DNA from: Lachnospiraceae bacterium
Lineage (GTDB): Bacteria > Bacillota_A > Clostridia > Lachnospirales > Lachnospiraceae
Assembly: GCA_017482005.1 (NCBI GenBank)
Contig: JAFUOI010000001.1
Span: 124,001-188,000, forward strand
Length of the DNA: 64,000 bases
Direction: 5' to 3'
In this document: positions 16,155-25,188 of the stretch, piece after piece
How positions within the stretch are numbered: the first letter of the stretch is position 1
Layout of the letters: each line of letters opens with the position of its first letter
Made by a program: the position numbers and the translations under genes
The notes under the pieces: generated by a model
Seen by the model: only the letters and a program-made list of their open reading frames with translations
Databases searched by the model: none
What the model was told of the DNA's origin: nothing

Positions 16155-17191
16155 AATCTGTTTACTTGTTCTTTTGCCTTTGGGTAATCCCCGGCTTTTT
16201 CATAAAACATCAGTGCCATTTCCTCATTGCCGATCATTTCATATGTAATTCCTAAATGATAGTAAGCAAGGAATGAATTAGTGCCTTCTACTTTAAATTC
16301 GGTCAAAGTGGTTGCTTTGATAAAATTAAGTGCAGCTTTCATATAATTTCCGTTTTTCATATAGATATATCCCATGATAAAAACGAAATCTGCTGAGAAA
16401 TCAAAGTAAGAATAAATCTGTTCAAAAAACGAAACTGCGTCGTCAAGCCGTTCGCTGTGCAGGAGCGAATATCCGTAATTTACCACCATCAGCTGTACAT
16501 ATTCGGAATAAGGACTTAAGTCAAAGGAAAGTCCTTTTTCAAAATAGAGACAGGCATTTTCCCAATCGCTCATAATATAGTAAGACTGTCCGATTTGGTA
16601 ATAGGTGTAAGCATCCGGATAATCTTTTTCTGAGGCAAGTAGAATTTCCAGATTCCTCTGCGCTTTTTTGTTCATGTCCTCCCGGGTGCCGATATATCCT
16701 TCGTGAAGGCAGGCAATCGGAATGGGATACAGAACCATTTCTGTGTCTCCGATAGGCATGACCTGCTCATGAATCGGACGTTCATAGTGATAAAGTCTGC
16801 GGTCAAAAAGACGTTCCACCCTGTCGACCGTGGTGGTCTGTGCAATGTCCTCTGAGCTTCGCAGAAGTCTTCCTACATGGGTCGGATGCTGCTCGATCAG
16901 ACGGTAAATCTCTTCTAAATCCAATTCATATACAAACTCATCGGCATCTAAGACAAGAATCCAATCGTTGGTGGCCTTGGAAATAGAAAAATTGCGTGCT
17001 GCCGAAAAGTCTTTAATCCAGTCAAAATGATAAATGCAATCCGTGTATTTTTTTGCAACTTCTATCGTGTTATCCGTGGAACCTGTATCTACCACGACAA
17101 TTTCAAATGGATAGTCTTTGATGCAGGAAAGACATCTGTCAATGTTTTTTTCTTCGTTTTTTGTAATAATACAAACAGAAATAGGTACCAT
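16145..17191 (-). CDS. GT2 glycosyltransferase with C-terminal TPR-like repeats
   Basis: Residues 1-220 are a GT-A family 2 transferase: ISVCIITKNEEKNIDRCLSCI, IVVVDTGSTDNTIEVA, then ARNFSISKATNDWILVLDADEF, in which DADE is the metal-binding DXD. Residues about 225-348 hold TPR-like helical pairs (YPDAYTYYQIGQSYYIMSDWENACLYFEKGLSF; FIMGYIYMKNGNYMKAALNFIKATTL; LAYYHLGITYEMIGNEEMALMFYEKAGDY). AAAGGAGG precedes the ATG. It is one of three paralogues in this island (also 17205 and 23923). The TPRs may hold the polypeptide acceptor, flagellin being the natural guess. Confidence 0.85.
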   Translation of the reverse strand: MVPISVCIITKNEEKNIDRCLSCIKDYPFEIVVVDTGSTDNTIEVAKKYTDCIYHFDWIKDFSAARNFSISKATNDWILVLDADEFVYELDLEEIYRLIEQHPTHVGRLLRSSEDIAQTTTVDRVERLFDRRLYHYERPIHEQVMPIGDTEMVLYPIPIACLHEGYIGTREDMNKKAQRNLEILLASEKDYPDAYTYYQIGQSYYIMSDWENACLYFEKGLSFDLSPYSEYVQLMVVNYGYSLLHSERLDDAVSFFEQIYSYFDFSADFVFIMGYIYMKNGNYMKAALNFIKATTLTEFKVEGTNSFLAYYHLGITYEMIGNEEMALMFYEKAGDYPKAKEQVNRLKK

Positions 17192-17204
17192 AAAGTGCCT
17201 CCTT

Positions 17205-18263
17205 TCAATTCGGAAGATTTTTCAGGCGTTCCTGTGATAGAGGAAAATCGCCGGCTTTTTGGTAGTAGATCCGTGCTTCGTTGTATTGTCCGTAGGCTTC
17301 ATAAATGCAGCCGATATTATGAAAAGCGCGGTAAGAGTTTGTGCCTTCATCGAAATGTCTTTTCACGGTTGTGGCGCGCATGAATTCATTTAAGGCCTTG
17401 TCGTTAATACGGGCTTTGAGATAAATGTTTCCCATAAGGAAAAGAAAGTCAGCATTGTTGCTGAATGCATCATAGACGTTAGCCAAAGTTAACGCCTTCT
17501 CAATTCTTCCTGTGTATAACATACTATAGCCGTAGGAGTTCATCATGCGTTGCACATATTCCAGTGTCTCATCTACATCCAAATAGAATCCTTTGTCAAA
17601 ATATTCATATGCTTTTTCGTAATCGTTTTTCAGCATATAACTTTCGCCTAATTGATAAAACAGATACGGATCATCCGGTGTTTTATCAAGCGCAGCTTTC
17701 AGCATGGAAATGTTACGTTCTGATTTTGCCCGGATTTCTTCGTCGGTTCCGCTGTAGCCTGTATGGGTAATGAAAAGAGGAAAAGTAAATCCGTAGCCCT
17801 GTGTTCGGTCTTTTCTTACTACCTGTTCGTGAATCGTTCCTTCGTATTCGTAAAGATTGCGGTGGAACAGACGCTCTACCAAGTCAGTGGAGTGAACCAG
17901 TTCGTGTTTTTGATTATAACAAATATTGTCCCTTGTCAGCTGACCGATGGCATGAGGATATTGAGCCATGAGTTTTTGCATTTCCCGGAAATCAAGTTTG
18001 GTAATATATTCATCACAGTCAAGAACAAGAATCCAATCGTGAGTAGCAGCTTTAATGGAAAAATTGCGTGCAGCAGAGAAGTCATTAACCCATGTAAAAT
18101 CAAGTACTTTGTCTGCATAACGGGACGCGATCTCCTTTGTGCTATCCGTGGATCCTGTATCCACTACAATGATTTCAAAAGGGTGTTTGTGAATGCTGCG
18201 CAGACATTTTTCTATATTTTTTTCTTCGTTTTTGGCAATAATGCAAACAGAAACAGGTATCAT
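17205..18263 (-). CDS. GT2 glycosyltransferase with C-terminal TPR-like repeats
   Basis: This 352-residue paralogue of the gene at 16145 has the same plan: ISVCIIAKNEEKNIEKCLRSI, IIVVDTGSTDSTKEIA, AARNFSIKAATHDWILVLDCDEY (DCD in place of DAD), then helical repeats (DPYLFYQLGESYMLKNDYEKAYEYFDKGFYL; FLFLMGNIYLKARINDKALNEFMRATTV; RAFHNIGCIYEAYGQYNEARIYYQKAGDF). It is upstream of and 13 bp from the next gene, in the same minus-strand operon with the GT11 gene at 18282. It probably arose by tandem duplication. Confidence 0.85.
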   Translation of the reverse strand: MIPVSVCIIAKNEEKNIEKCLRSIHKHPFEIIVVDTGSTDSTKEIASRYADKVLDFTWVNDFSAARNFSIKAATHDWILVLDCDEYITKLDFREMQKLMAQYPHAIGQLTRDNICYNQKHELVHSTDLVERLFHRNLYEYEGTIHEQVVRKDRTQGYGFTFPLFITHTGYSGTDEEIRAKSERNISMLKAALDKTPDDPYLFYQLGESYMLKNDYEKAYEYFDKGFYLDVDETLEYVQRMMNSYGYSMLYTGRIEKALTLANVYDAFSNNADFLFLMGNIYLKARINDKALNEFMRATTVKRHFDEGTNSYRAFHNIGCIYEAYGQYNEARIYYQKAGDFPLSQERLKNLPN

Positions 18264-18281
18264 AGGTTATTCCTTTCTGAG

Positions 18282-19172
18282 TCACACTTCGCGATATGTA
18301 AGTGGATTGATATAAAATTGCAGATTATTGTTCATAAGAGCAGCCAGATAACTGAAAGAACTGTTGGACATCAAAAGCCCTTTGCACATGGACATCAGCT
18401 GCAAATCTATGTAATTGGAGCCGCTTGTATTTCCTTCGACAAAAATACATTCTTTGGCGAGGGAAAGGCCCAGTTGGCAGGCATTCTCCTTACACCATAA
18501 TATATCGTCAGAAAACACAAAGAAAGTTAGCTCCGGATAACTTTCAAAAAGCATTTTGCAATAGGCGTGGTAAGTTTCCGGATTTATTTCCCATCCGAGC
18601 GTTATAAAATCACCGCGTCTTATGTGGACGCCGACGGAAAGAGTAGATTTGATTTTTGATGCGTAAGAAAGATTGTGGGCATCTAAAATCGGCGGAAAGG
18701 AAAGCTCGGATAATATTTGATCCCGATATTTATCCAGCCAATGTTTGTTTATCCAGTAGCCGAAATAGTACAGAGCCTGCCCCGGAACATCCAAAATCTC
18801 CGGGTGATATTCGTTGGTGGAAATGTTGCAGATTGGCCCATGAAAGGGATTGGCGGTTGTGTAGTTACTTGCCTCTGCAATCATCTTGATGTCAATGCCC
18901 ATGTTTAGCATGGTTTGAGCAGTACCGATTCCGTTTTTTCTGTTTTCAATGAAATGATTCCAGGCGTCTGGGGAAAAGTACCGGCTTAGGAGATTCGGTT
19001 TTAGGCCGAAAACTTTTTCCAACTCGTAGCCGTTATGTTCGTCTTTGAAAAAAAAGAAGGAATCATCAAGAAACCATGTGTATTTATTGCCGGTTGCAAG
19101 CTGCGCATGGCGATAAAAAATATATTGAAATACCTGATTGGCTAAACCGCCGTTAAAATATTGGATGCGCAT
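18282..19172 (-). CDS. GT11-family fucosyltransferase-like protein
   Basis: This 296-residue protein belongs to glycosyltransferase family 11 (alpha-1,2-fucosyltransferases and relatives). Motif I, VGVHIRRGDF with HXRRXD, binds GDP-fucose in the family. The N-terminus (IQYFNGGLANQVFQYIFYRHAQ) and the C-terminal block (IDLQLMSMCKGLLMSNSSFSYLAALMN) are also typical. I set the start at the ATG at 19172 because AGGAGG lies 5 nt before it; the frame extends ten codons upstream to 19202, but those lie in a repeat element. No GDP-fucose synthesis gene is in the window. It is first in a three-gene minus-strand operon. Confidence 0.85.
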   Translation of the reverse strand: MRIQYFNGGLANQVFQYIFYRHAQLATGNKYTWFLDDSFFFFKDEHNGYELEKVFGLKPNLLSRYFSPDAWNHFIENRKNGIGTAQTMLNMGIDIKMIAEASNYTTANPFHGPICNISTNEYHPEILDVPGQALYYFGYWINKHWLDKYRDQILSELSFPPILDAHNLSYASKIKSTLSVGVHIRRGDFITLGWEINPETYHAYCKMLFESYPELTFFVFSDDILWCKENACQLGLSLAKECIFVEGNTSGSNYIDLQLMSMCKGLLMSNSSFSYLAALMNNNLQFYINPLTYREV

Positions 19173-19186
19173 AAATTCCTCCTGTC

Positions 19187-19362
19187 TGCTGCGCTGCATC
19201 ATGGTTCGCGCACATTCGCCAAATGTCTGCTACGCAGCCGCTTGGCTCATTGTGTTCGCGTACGATATACCATGATTTTGCTGCGCTGCATCATGGTTCG
19301 CGCACATTCGCCAAATGTCTGCTCCGCAGCCGCTTGGCTCATTGTGTTCGCGTACATTATAC
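19187..19362. repeat. REP-like family B: two copies in 92-bp tandem
   Basis: The sequence starting TGCTGCGCTGCATCATGG at 19187 repeats at 19279 with only two or three differences over about 85 bp (TACGC/TCCGC; GTACGA/GTACAT). Each copy contains CGCGCACATTCGCCAAATG and CGCTTGGCTCAT, able to fold through GCCAA/TTGGC. A third, inverted copy is at 56855-56907. The pair fills the gap between the divergent GT11 and GT2 genes, so their promoters must lie in or beside it. Confidence 0.85.
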
Positions 19363-19402
19363 CATAGACAGAGTTTGCTTGTCATTAAAAGGAGAAACTG
19401 TT

Positions 19403-19441
19403 ATGATGAAAAAAAGTCTTTCGGGAAAGGGAAAAGTATGA
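19403..19441 (+). CDS. Possible 12-codon leader peptide coupled to the GT2 gene
   Basis: AAAGGAGA, a good ribosome site, lies 7 nt before ATGATG, which opens a 12-codon frame (MMKKSLSGKGKV) whose TGA overlaps the ATG of the next gene (ATGA, 19438-19441). The main gene has only a modest AAAGGG before its start. The short frame may therefore load ribosomes for it by translational coupling. It could equally be the relic of a longer N-terminus broken by a frameshift. Confidence 0.35.
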   Translation: MMKKSLSGKGKV

Positions 19442-20448
19442 AGAAAGTATCGGTTATCATACCTTGTTATAATGCAGAAATGTTTCTGCCAAGACTTTTT
19501 GACAGCTTGTCGAATCAAACTATCGGAATGGATGATTTGGAGATTATTTGTGTTAATGATGCATCGACGGATGGGACTTATGAGCGACTTTTGGAGTTTG
19601 AGCAGCAGTATCCGGAAAGTGTCATGGTTATCAATCTTTCGGAAAACAGTAAACAGGGGGCGGCAAGAAATGTCGGAATCGCTTATGCATCGTCGGATTA
19701 TGTCGGGTTTGTAGATTCGGATGATTATATAGAGTATGATATGTATGAAAAGCTGTATGCAAAGGCAAAGGAATATGATCTGGATATGGCGGGAGGCATT
19801 GTACTGCATCATGAAAACGGACAAAAATGTCGGAAGCCAAATCATTTAGTGACCGGAAAGTTAATGGAGATTACGGATGCGCGTGGAAGAATGGAGATGA
19901 TTCTCCACGGAAACGGCGGGGGAATCGTTTCGAAGATTTTTCGCAGAAAGATGCTGACAGAAAATAACCTTTTCTTTCCGGAGAGAACTTACTATGAGGA
20001 TAATTACTGGCTGCCTATTGTATGTCTTTATATTAACAGGTATTATGTGCTGGACGAAATTGTATATCATTATGTGGACCGGGGGATATCGACCGTAAAT
20101 CAACGGAACGAAAAAGCTATGGAAGATCGCCTGAATATGGAAGTACAAAAACTTCATGCTTATGTACAGCGTGGCTTTTTTAAAGAGTATTATCCGGGAA
20201 TCGAGGCTCTTTTTTGCCGGAGTTACTATATTGATACTTTGTGCAGTATGTATGCGGTGTGGGGAGAGGTTTCCATGTCGTTTTATGAGGAGATGAAAAA
20301 AGAGATGATTAGCTTGTTCCCGCATTGTCTTGAGAATCAAATGCTGCTTGCAAGAGACAGAGAGTTTTTAAAAACAGCGTTTGAGGAATTGTCACAGGAA
20401 CAACTCCACAAACGCCTGCTCGCCTACGCTTATTCAAAAAATAAATAA
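19438..20448 (+). CDS. GT2 family glycosyltransferase
   Basis: A 336-residue family 2 transferase: KVSVIIPCYNAEMFLPRLFDSL, LEIICVNDASTDGT, KQGAARNVGIAYASSDYVGFVDSDDYIEYDMY, where DSDD carries the DXD. The C-terminal third has no recognised domain. The start at 19438 is the first codon that fits the family N-terminus; the frame is open upstream to 19315 through repeat DNA, and that part is rejected. It closely resembles the - strand gene at 22890. The 3' end overlaps the convergent gene at 20430 by 19 bp. Confidence 0.88.
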   Translation: MKKVSVIIPCYNAEMFLPRLFDSLSNQTIGMDDLEIICVNDASTDGTYERLLEFEQQYPESVMVINLSENSKQGAARNVGIAYASSDYVGFVDSDDYIEYDMYEKLYAKAKEYDLDMAGGIVLHHENGQKCRKPNHLVTGKLMEITDARGRMEMILHGNGGGIVSKIFRRKMLTENNLFFPERTYYEDNYWLPIVCLYINRYYVLDEIVYHYVDRGISTVNQRNEKAMEDRLNMEVQKLHAYVQRGFFKEYYPGIEALFCRSYYIDTLCSMYAVWGEVSMSFYEEMKKEMISLFPHCLENQMLLARDREFLKTAFEELSQEQLHKRLLAYAYSKNK

Positions 20449-21719
20449 GATTCCATATGCTGCTGCCATGTGTGGGCGGCAGCTGTTATCAGCCCTTCTT
20501 TTATGATTGCGGAAGCTTTTTCCGGATCGGATAGAAGGGTTTTTATTTGCTCTGCAACATGTAAATCGTCCAGCCGGTAGATAAGACAATTTATCCGGTC
20601 TGTCAGTATGTCATCCAAATATCTGCTGCTGTCGGTTGCGCACACGGCGCCCTGTGCCATGGCGTTGAAAATGCGTTCACCGGAACCGTGTTTAAACCAG
20701 GCCATATGATTCAGCAGGATTTTGGTATCTCCCATGAGAGAAAGCCCTTCCTCAAAGGTTACCGGGGAGTGAAGTATAAATTGAGGGTGTTCCGTAAGAC
20801 CTGTCGCTGTCCAGCCGTTCCCGTATACATGAACGGTAATGCCGGCATCTAAGAGGGAAGCGAGAATGGATTTACGGTAAAGAGCGGTAACGTTTGTCTC
20901 AAGAAAGCGATATTTTTCGGTAAGGAATTTTAGTTGCTCTTCGCTAACTTTGGTTGCAGAATCCGTATTTTGAGCACAGCAGGCAATTGCCTGTTCGAAG
21001 GTATCGCCTGTGTGTGTCTGCATGTACGATATCACTGCCTCTGCAAAATCATCGTTTATACAGTCGGAGTGATATTTGAAACTTCCGATAAAGAGAACGT
21101 CCATGCTCCGCTCGTTCCATGGTTTGACGGATGCAGCAGGAGTGCAGCCGCCGGTCGGAAAAAACAGGGTCCGCTTCACGTGGGGATAAAAGCGCTTTGC
21201 ATAGTCAGCGTGGGTCAGATCCGCACAGAAAAGAGTCGTGCAAGAAGGTGCCTCGTCCAGTGAATCGGCATAGTACATCGGATGATCTACAAGAAAATCA
21301 TAACATGGAACCTCCAGTGTTTCCCAAAGATTGCGTCCGTCCTGCAAAGTCTGCAAAAGTCCAACGTTGTTAAAAAAGAAGGTGCCATCCACGCCGTCTT
21401 TGGCAAAAGAAAAAAGTTCATTTGTGCTTTTGGAATAATTACCCGGATCAAATACACAGGTCTGAAAGCCTTTTTCGGAGAAATATTCTAAAAATTGCTG
21501 CAGTATGTAGTCGAGTATAAAGTTGCCGGTCAAAAAAAGAACAAACCGGCTGTGAGGTGTCTGCTCCAGGCGGCGCAAACGGTTGATAAGGGAAAAAAGC
21601 TTCAAAGTATAAGGTTGCTGCGTGTTCGGAAACGCATCTGCAAGTTGTCTCGCTTCAGCAATATGTCCGCGGTCCAGTGTTTGCTCCAATGTATTTTCAA
21701 ATTGAGTGATAAAATCCAT
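20430..21719 (-). CDS. CgeB-like glycosyltransferase
   Basis: This 429-residue protein looks like a CgeB/DUF3880-type transferase with an N-terminal helical extension (residues 1-55). Visible parts: FVLFLTGNFILDYILQQFLEYFSEKGFQTCVFD, ETLEVPCYDFLVDHPMYYADSLD, MDVLFIGSFKYH, and the donor half GITVHVYGNGW, TKILLNHMAWFKHGSGERIFNAMAQGAVCATDSSRYL, which carries the E in the nucleotide-sugar site. ACAGGAGC precedes the ATG. It is related in plan to the gene at 14939 but not close. Probable flagellin or surface glycan modification. Confidence 0.75.
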   Translation of the reverse strand: MDFITQFENTLEQTLDRGHIAEARQLADAFPNTQQPYTLKLFSLINRLRRLEQTPHSRFVLFLTGNFILDYILQQFLEYFSEKGFQTCVFDPGNYSKSTNELFSFAKDGVDGTFFFNNVGLLQTLQDGRNLWETLEVPCYDFLVDHPMYYADSLDEAPSCTTLFCADLTHADYAKRFYPHVKRTLFFPTGGCTPAASVKPWNERSMDVLFIGSFKYHSDCINDDFAEAVISYMQTHTGDTFEQAIACCAQNTDSATKVSEEQLKFLTEKYRFLETNVTALYRKSILASLLDAGITVHVYGNGWTATGLTEHPQFILHSPVTFEEGLSLMGDTKILLNHMAWFKHGSGERIFNAMAQGAVCATDSSRYLDDILTDRINCLIYRLDDLHVAEQIKTLLSDPEKASAIIKEGLITAAAHTWQQHMESYLFFE

Positions 21720-21802
21720 GTTTTATGCTCCTGTCTGTGATATAATGTCATTATAATATATTTAGAAGACAAATGCACGATAAGATGTGACGGGAGTTTG
21801 CC

Positions 21803-22915
21803 ATGAGTGTAAAGATTTATGTAATGACCCACAAGACATTTTGTCCTCCGGCGGACAAGATATATGTTCCTCTTCATGTGGGGAGGGAAGGAAAAGAAGA
21901 TCTGGGTTATCAGGGGGATCATACCGGAGATAATATTTCATATAAAAATTGTTATTACAGTGAACTTACAGGTTTGTATTGGGTGGCACGGAATGTGTCG
22001 GATGCAGACTATCTTGGGCTTTGTCACTACAGGAGATATTTTTTGAAAGAAGACGGGAGTCTTTTGGATGAAAACTTTTGTGAAAAGATTCTCGGTGAAT
22101 ATGATGTGATACTTGCAAAGGCGGTTTATCATCCGAAAAGCTATTATGAGGTATATAAAGAGGCGCATAATATACAGGATCTGCAAGTGACGGGACAGGT
22201 ACTTCGGGAATTGTATCCGGACATATATAGTGTGTTTGAGGAGATTATTGCCGGAACAAAGGTGTACAGCGGAAATATGTTTATTACTTCAAGGAAACTG
22301 TTTGCAGAGTATGCGCAGTGGCTTTTTTCCATATTTGATGTTGTGGAACAGAGGATTCATCCCGATGACTATGATGCTTATCACAGACGTGTTTACGGTT
22401 TTTTGTCGGAACAGTTGTTGTATGTCTGGGTAAAGAGCCGCGGGCTTAAGATCTACGAGGCGTCTGTGGGACTGACACAGGAGAAGGCGGAAACGATAGA
22501 GCTGAAAGAAATTCTTAAAAGGGAATTGGCAACAGGAACGCAGGAAGGCGTACAGAGAGCTTTGACGGCTTTTCGGTCGGCTATGAAAGAGCGTCCGGAC
22601 CTTATGCTGGCAGGATCGGATCTTACGGGGGAGCTTGCGGATATGTTCCGTGTCCTTTATGTATGTGAGCAGGAATTACTTGCAGGGGAGAAAGGAATGC
22701 TTGCGATTACAAAAGATTTGCAGATGCTTGTAAAGCATTTTCGGCTTTTGTGTAGTATTGCCGGGCGTATTTCGTCCGGGGAAGCATCTGCGCAGGAAGT
22801 GTCCTATTATAAAGACTCCCGGATTTCCGAGAGTCTGTTACAGATTATATTAAATACCAATCCGCATCTGCGTGGGGCGGAAGAAGTGCTTAGGTCAGCC
22901 CGTGGTAGTTTTTAA
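21803..22915 (+). CDS. DUF4422 family putative glycosyltransferase
   Basis: The N-terminal 240 residues match DUF4422 (capsular polysaccharide synthesis-type): VKIYVMTHKTF, YKNCYYSELTGLYWVARNV, DADYLGLCHYRRYF (the diagnostic G.CHYRR), VYSGNMFITSRKLFAEYAQWLF and RVYGFLSEQLLYVWV. Residues about 245-370 form an extra helical region of unknown role. GGGAG precedes the ATG. The start is 83 bp from the divergent gene ending its 5' end at 21719. The 3' end overlaps the convergent gene at 22890 by 26 bp. Confidence 0.82.
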   Translation: MSVKIYVMTHKTFCPPADKIYVPLHVGREGKEDLGYQGDHTGDNISYKNCYYSELTGLYWVARNVSDADYLGLCHYRRYFLKEDGSLLDENFCEKILGEYDVILAKAVYHPKSYYEVYKEAHNIQDLQVTGQVLRELYPDIYSVFEEIIAGTKVYSGNMFITSRKLFAEYAQWLFSIFDVVEQRIHPDDYDAYHRRVYGFLSEQLLYVWVKSRGLKIYEASVGLTQEKAETIELKEILKRELATGTQEGVQRALTAFRSAMKERPDLMLAGSDLTGELADMFRVLYVCEQELLAGEKGMLAITKDLQMLVKHFRLLCSIAGRISSGEASAQEVSYYKDSRISESLLQIILNTNPHLRGAEEVLRSARGSF

Positions 22916-23930
22916 ATGCCTGCTGGATCTGTGTAAGTTCAGCGGGTCCGATAGTGTGGTGCAGAAGCTGCAATAGAATTTGGTAGATTTCTGTGATATG
23001 GGACCGGCAATATGGATTTTTGTCAAAATCAGGAACTCGTTCAAGGGTTCCTTTTTTGAGTTGCAGAAAATCCTCATATGGGATTGTGTCAAAACGCAGG
23101 GCCAGAATTTTAAATCCGGCCATGTAGTAGGACATGATGAAATCAAATTCCAATGCTTCCCGGTATTTGTCTAAAAATCCGCGTTCCTCGTAGGTTGCCC
23201 ACTTAAGATAGTTGATTTGGAAAATATCTTTGTGATGTACCTGATTTCTGCCGAGGACAGTGGAGTTGTCGTTGATGTAATAGTGATATAGTCGGCGTTC
23301 CAGAATGCTGATACGTTTGGCATACAGATAAACGAGGGAGCCGAAGTAGATGTCTTCATAAGTAAGGTGTTCCGGGAAACATATTTCATTTTTCAGAAGA
23401 AATTCTTTTCGGAACAGCTTGTCCCATACACCAAAGCCGATTGCATTGGAAACGATGAAGTCCGTTCGCTGGGAATCGGATAAAATTCGCAGTTTGCGGC
23501 TTTTTTTATCTGTGTTTTTAAGTTGTTCGTCAAGATAAAGAGCCCCATTTCCGTTGTCGCGGATATGTCTGCAGAAAGCCAGATCAGTTTCGTCCTGTGT
23601 GATGGCCTGATACAGACATTCGTACATGTCGGGTTCTACCCAGTCGTCTGCATCGACAAAACCGATATAAGGAGCGGAAGCGTAAGACAGACCTACATTG
23701 CGTGCACCGCCCTGTCGGAGATTTTCTTCCAGACGGATAATCCCTACAGACTGTGGGGCAAGTTGTTCAATCTGCTCGAGACAGTCCCAGGTTCCGTCGG
23801 TGGAAGCGTCATCAACGAAAAGAAGCTCAAGACGTTCAAGGCCGATGGTTTGGTTTTGAAGGGATTCAAAACAGCGCATTATATACTTTTCGACGTTATG
23901 GCATGGGATGATAATGCTGATATCAGCCAC
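22890..23930 (-). CDS. GT2 family glycosyltransferase
   Basis: A 346-residue family 2 transferase starting with GTG at 23930 (ADISIIIPCHNVEKYIMRCFESL), with LELLFVDDASTDGTWD, RQGGARNVGLSYASAPYIGFVDADDWVEPDMYE (DADD metal site) and a helical C-terminus. GGAGGT lies 9 nt upstream. The start overlaps the stop of the upstream gene (23923-23930), so the two are translationally coupled. It is similar to the + strand gene at 19438. Confidence 0.88.
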   Translation of the reverse strand: MADISIIIPCHNVEKYIMRCFESLQNQTIGLERLELLFVDDASTDGTWDCLEQIEQLAPQSVGIIRLEENLRQGGARNVGLSYASAPYIGFVDADDWVEPDMYECLYQAITQDETDLAFCRHIRDNGNGALYLDEQLKNTDKKSRKLRILSDSQRTDFIVSNAIGFGVWDKLFRKEFLLKNEICFPEHLTYEDIYFGSLVYLYAKRISILERRLYHYYINDNSTVLGRNQVHHKDIFQINYLKWATYEERGFLDKYREALEFDFIMSYYMAGFKILALRFDTIPYEDFLQLKKGTLERVPDFDKNPYCRSHITEIYQILLQLLHHTIGPAELTQIQQAFKNYHGLT

Positions 23931-24987
23931 GGGTCAGTACCTCCAGTCGGTTGAGGGATGGTTGATAGTTTCCTGCTTTTTGATAGTTTGCAATGGCTTC
24001 TGCAGTTTGCCCCAGGCATTCATAAATGACTCCGATGTTGTGGAAGGCGCGGTAACTGTTGGCTCCTTCGGCAACGCTGGTGCGGAAAGCAGTCGCTTTG
24101 CTGAACTGTTCAATGGACTTTGTAAATTGTCCGTTGTTCATATATATAAGTCCCATCAGAAAGACGAAGTCTGCACTGACGGCAAAAGTTTCGTATATGT
24201 GTTCAAAAGTAAGTGCGGTCTTGTATTGTTTCAATTCCAGAAGGCAGTAGCCATAGCTTTCCACCATGGACTGCACATAAAACAGTGCCGGATCAAGGTC
24301 GAAGGAAAGACCTTTTCGGAAAGCGTCGGCTGCCGATTGCGGCTGACCGAGCGCGTTGTAGCACCTTCCGAGTTGGTAGTACATATAAGGATCTTCCTTT
24401 TGTGCAAGGGAGCTGAGAAGGAGCTCGATGTTGCGTCGGCTCTTTTGCAGAAGAAGTTCCGGATCAATATAGCCGTCATGGTTTTGTGCAATGGCAAGAT
24501 CATGATAAGCAATGTTTGCCTGATCCGACAGCGGAAGAATCTGTTCGTGAATGGCCCCTTCATAATGATAGTGCTTTCTGTGATAAATTCTTCCCAGACG
24601 GGTATAAGTGTGTGAAGGTTCTCCGTTTTGCAAAAAGAAATCCTTTTGAACAACGGTTCCGATAATGCTTTCGTTATCCTGCAAGGAACAGAAGGTGAAG
24701 ATTTCGTCCGGATTTCTTTCACAGATTTCTTCGTCGCAGTCTAAAACCCAGATCCAATCCGTCGGTGCTTTATCAGCACAGAAATTACGTGCTTTGGAAA
24801 AATCGTTGCACCAGTCAAAATGATAGATAAGATCCGTATAGCGTGATGCGATTTCCAAAGTTTGATCCGTGGAACCGGTGTCGGTATAGACAATCGGAAT
24901 CGAGAGGTCTGCCACGGCTTTCAAGCATCTCTCTATACACTTTTCTTCGTTTTTTCCGATAATGCAGATGGAAAGTAGTGGATTCAC
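23923..24987 (-). CDS. GT2 glycosyltransferase with C-terminal TPR-like repeats
   Basis: Third paralogue of the GT2-TPR type (354 aa, GTG start at 24987 after AAGGAGAA). GT-A part: LSICIIGKNEEKCIERCLKAV, IVYTDTGSTDQTLEIA, KARNFCADKAPTDWIWVLDCDEE. Repeat part: DPYMYYQLGRCYNALGQPQSAADAFRKGLSF, VFLMGLIYMNNGQFTKSIEQFSKATAF, RAFHNIGVIYECLGQTAEAIANYQKAGNY. It leads a two-gene minus-strand operon with the gene at 22890. The repeat unit NIG.IYE..GQ...A..YYQKAG is common to all three copies. Confidence 0.85.
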   Translation of the reverse strand: MNPLLSICIIGKNEEKCIERCLKAVADLSIPIVYTDTGSTDQTLEIASRYTDLIYHFDWCNDFSKARNFCADKAPTDWIWVLDCDEEICERNPDEIFTFCSLQDNESIIGTVVQKDFFLQNGEPSHTYTRLGRIYHRKHYHYEGAIHEQILPLSDQANIAYHDLAIAQNHDGYIDPELLLQKSRRNIELLLSSLAQKEDPYMYYQLGRCYNALGQPQSAADAFRKGLSFDLDPALFYVQSMVESYGYCLLELKQYKTALTFEHIYETFAVSADFVFLMGLIYMNNGQFTKSIEQFSKATAFRTSVAEGANSYRAFHNIGVIYECLGQTAEAIANYQKAGNYQPSLNRLEVLTRG

Positions 24988-25188
24988 CGGGGTTCTCCTT
25001 GTTTTCTTTTTTATGTATTATTTTTTAAAAGATATTATAGGTATAAGTATAATCGACAAGGCGGAAAAAAACAACAAACCGGTCTTATATTTTTTGCACA
25101 TCCGACCGATAAATGTGTTATAGTATACATATATGTTTATAAACTGCGGCCAAAATGACCGTGATACGAACAGAAAGCGGGGTATAGC

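Noticed and set aside
19315..19437. N-terminal extension of the GT2 protein at 19438
   Set aside because: The open part upstream is repeat DNA and does not resemble the family N-terminus, which begins KKVSVIIPCYN.
25086..25112. Sigma-28 promoter before the 125-residue gene
   Set aside because: CCGATAA is present but the -35 (TTAT) is poor; only mentioned under the finding for that gene.
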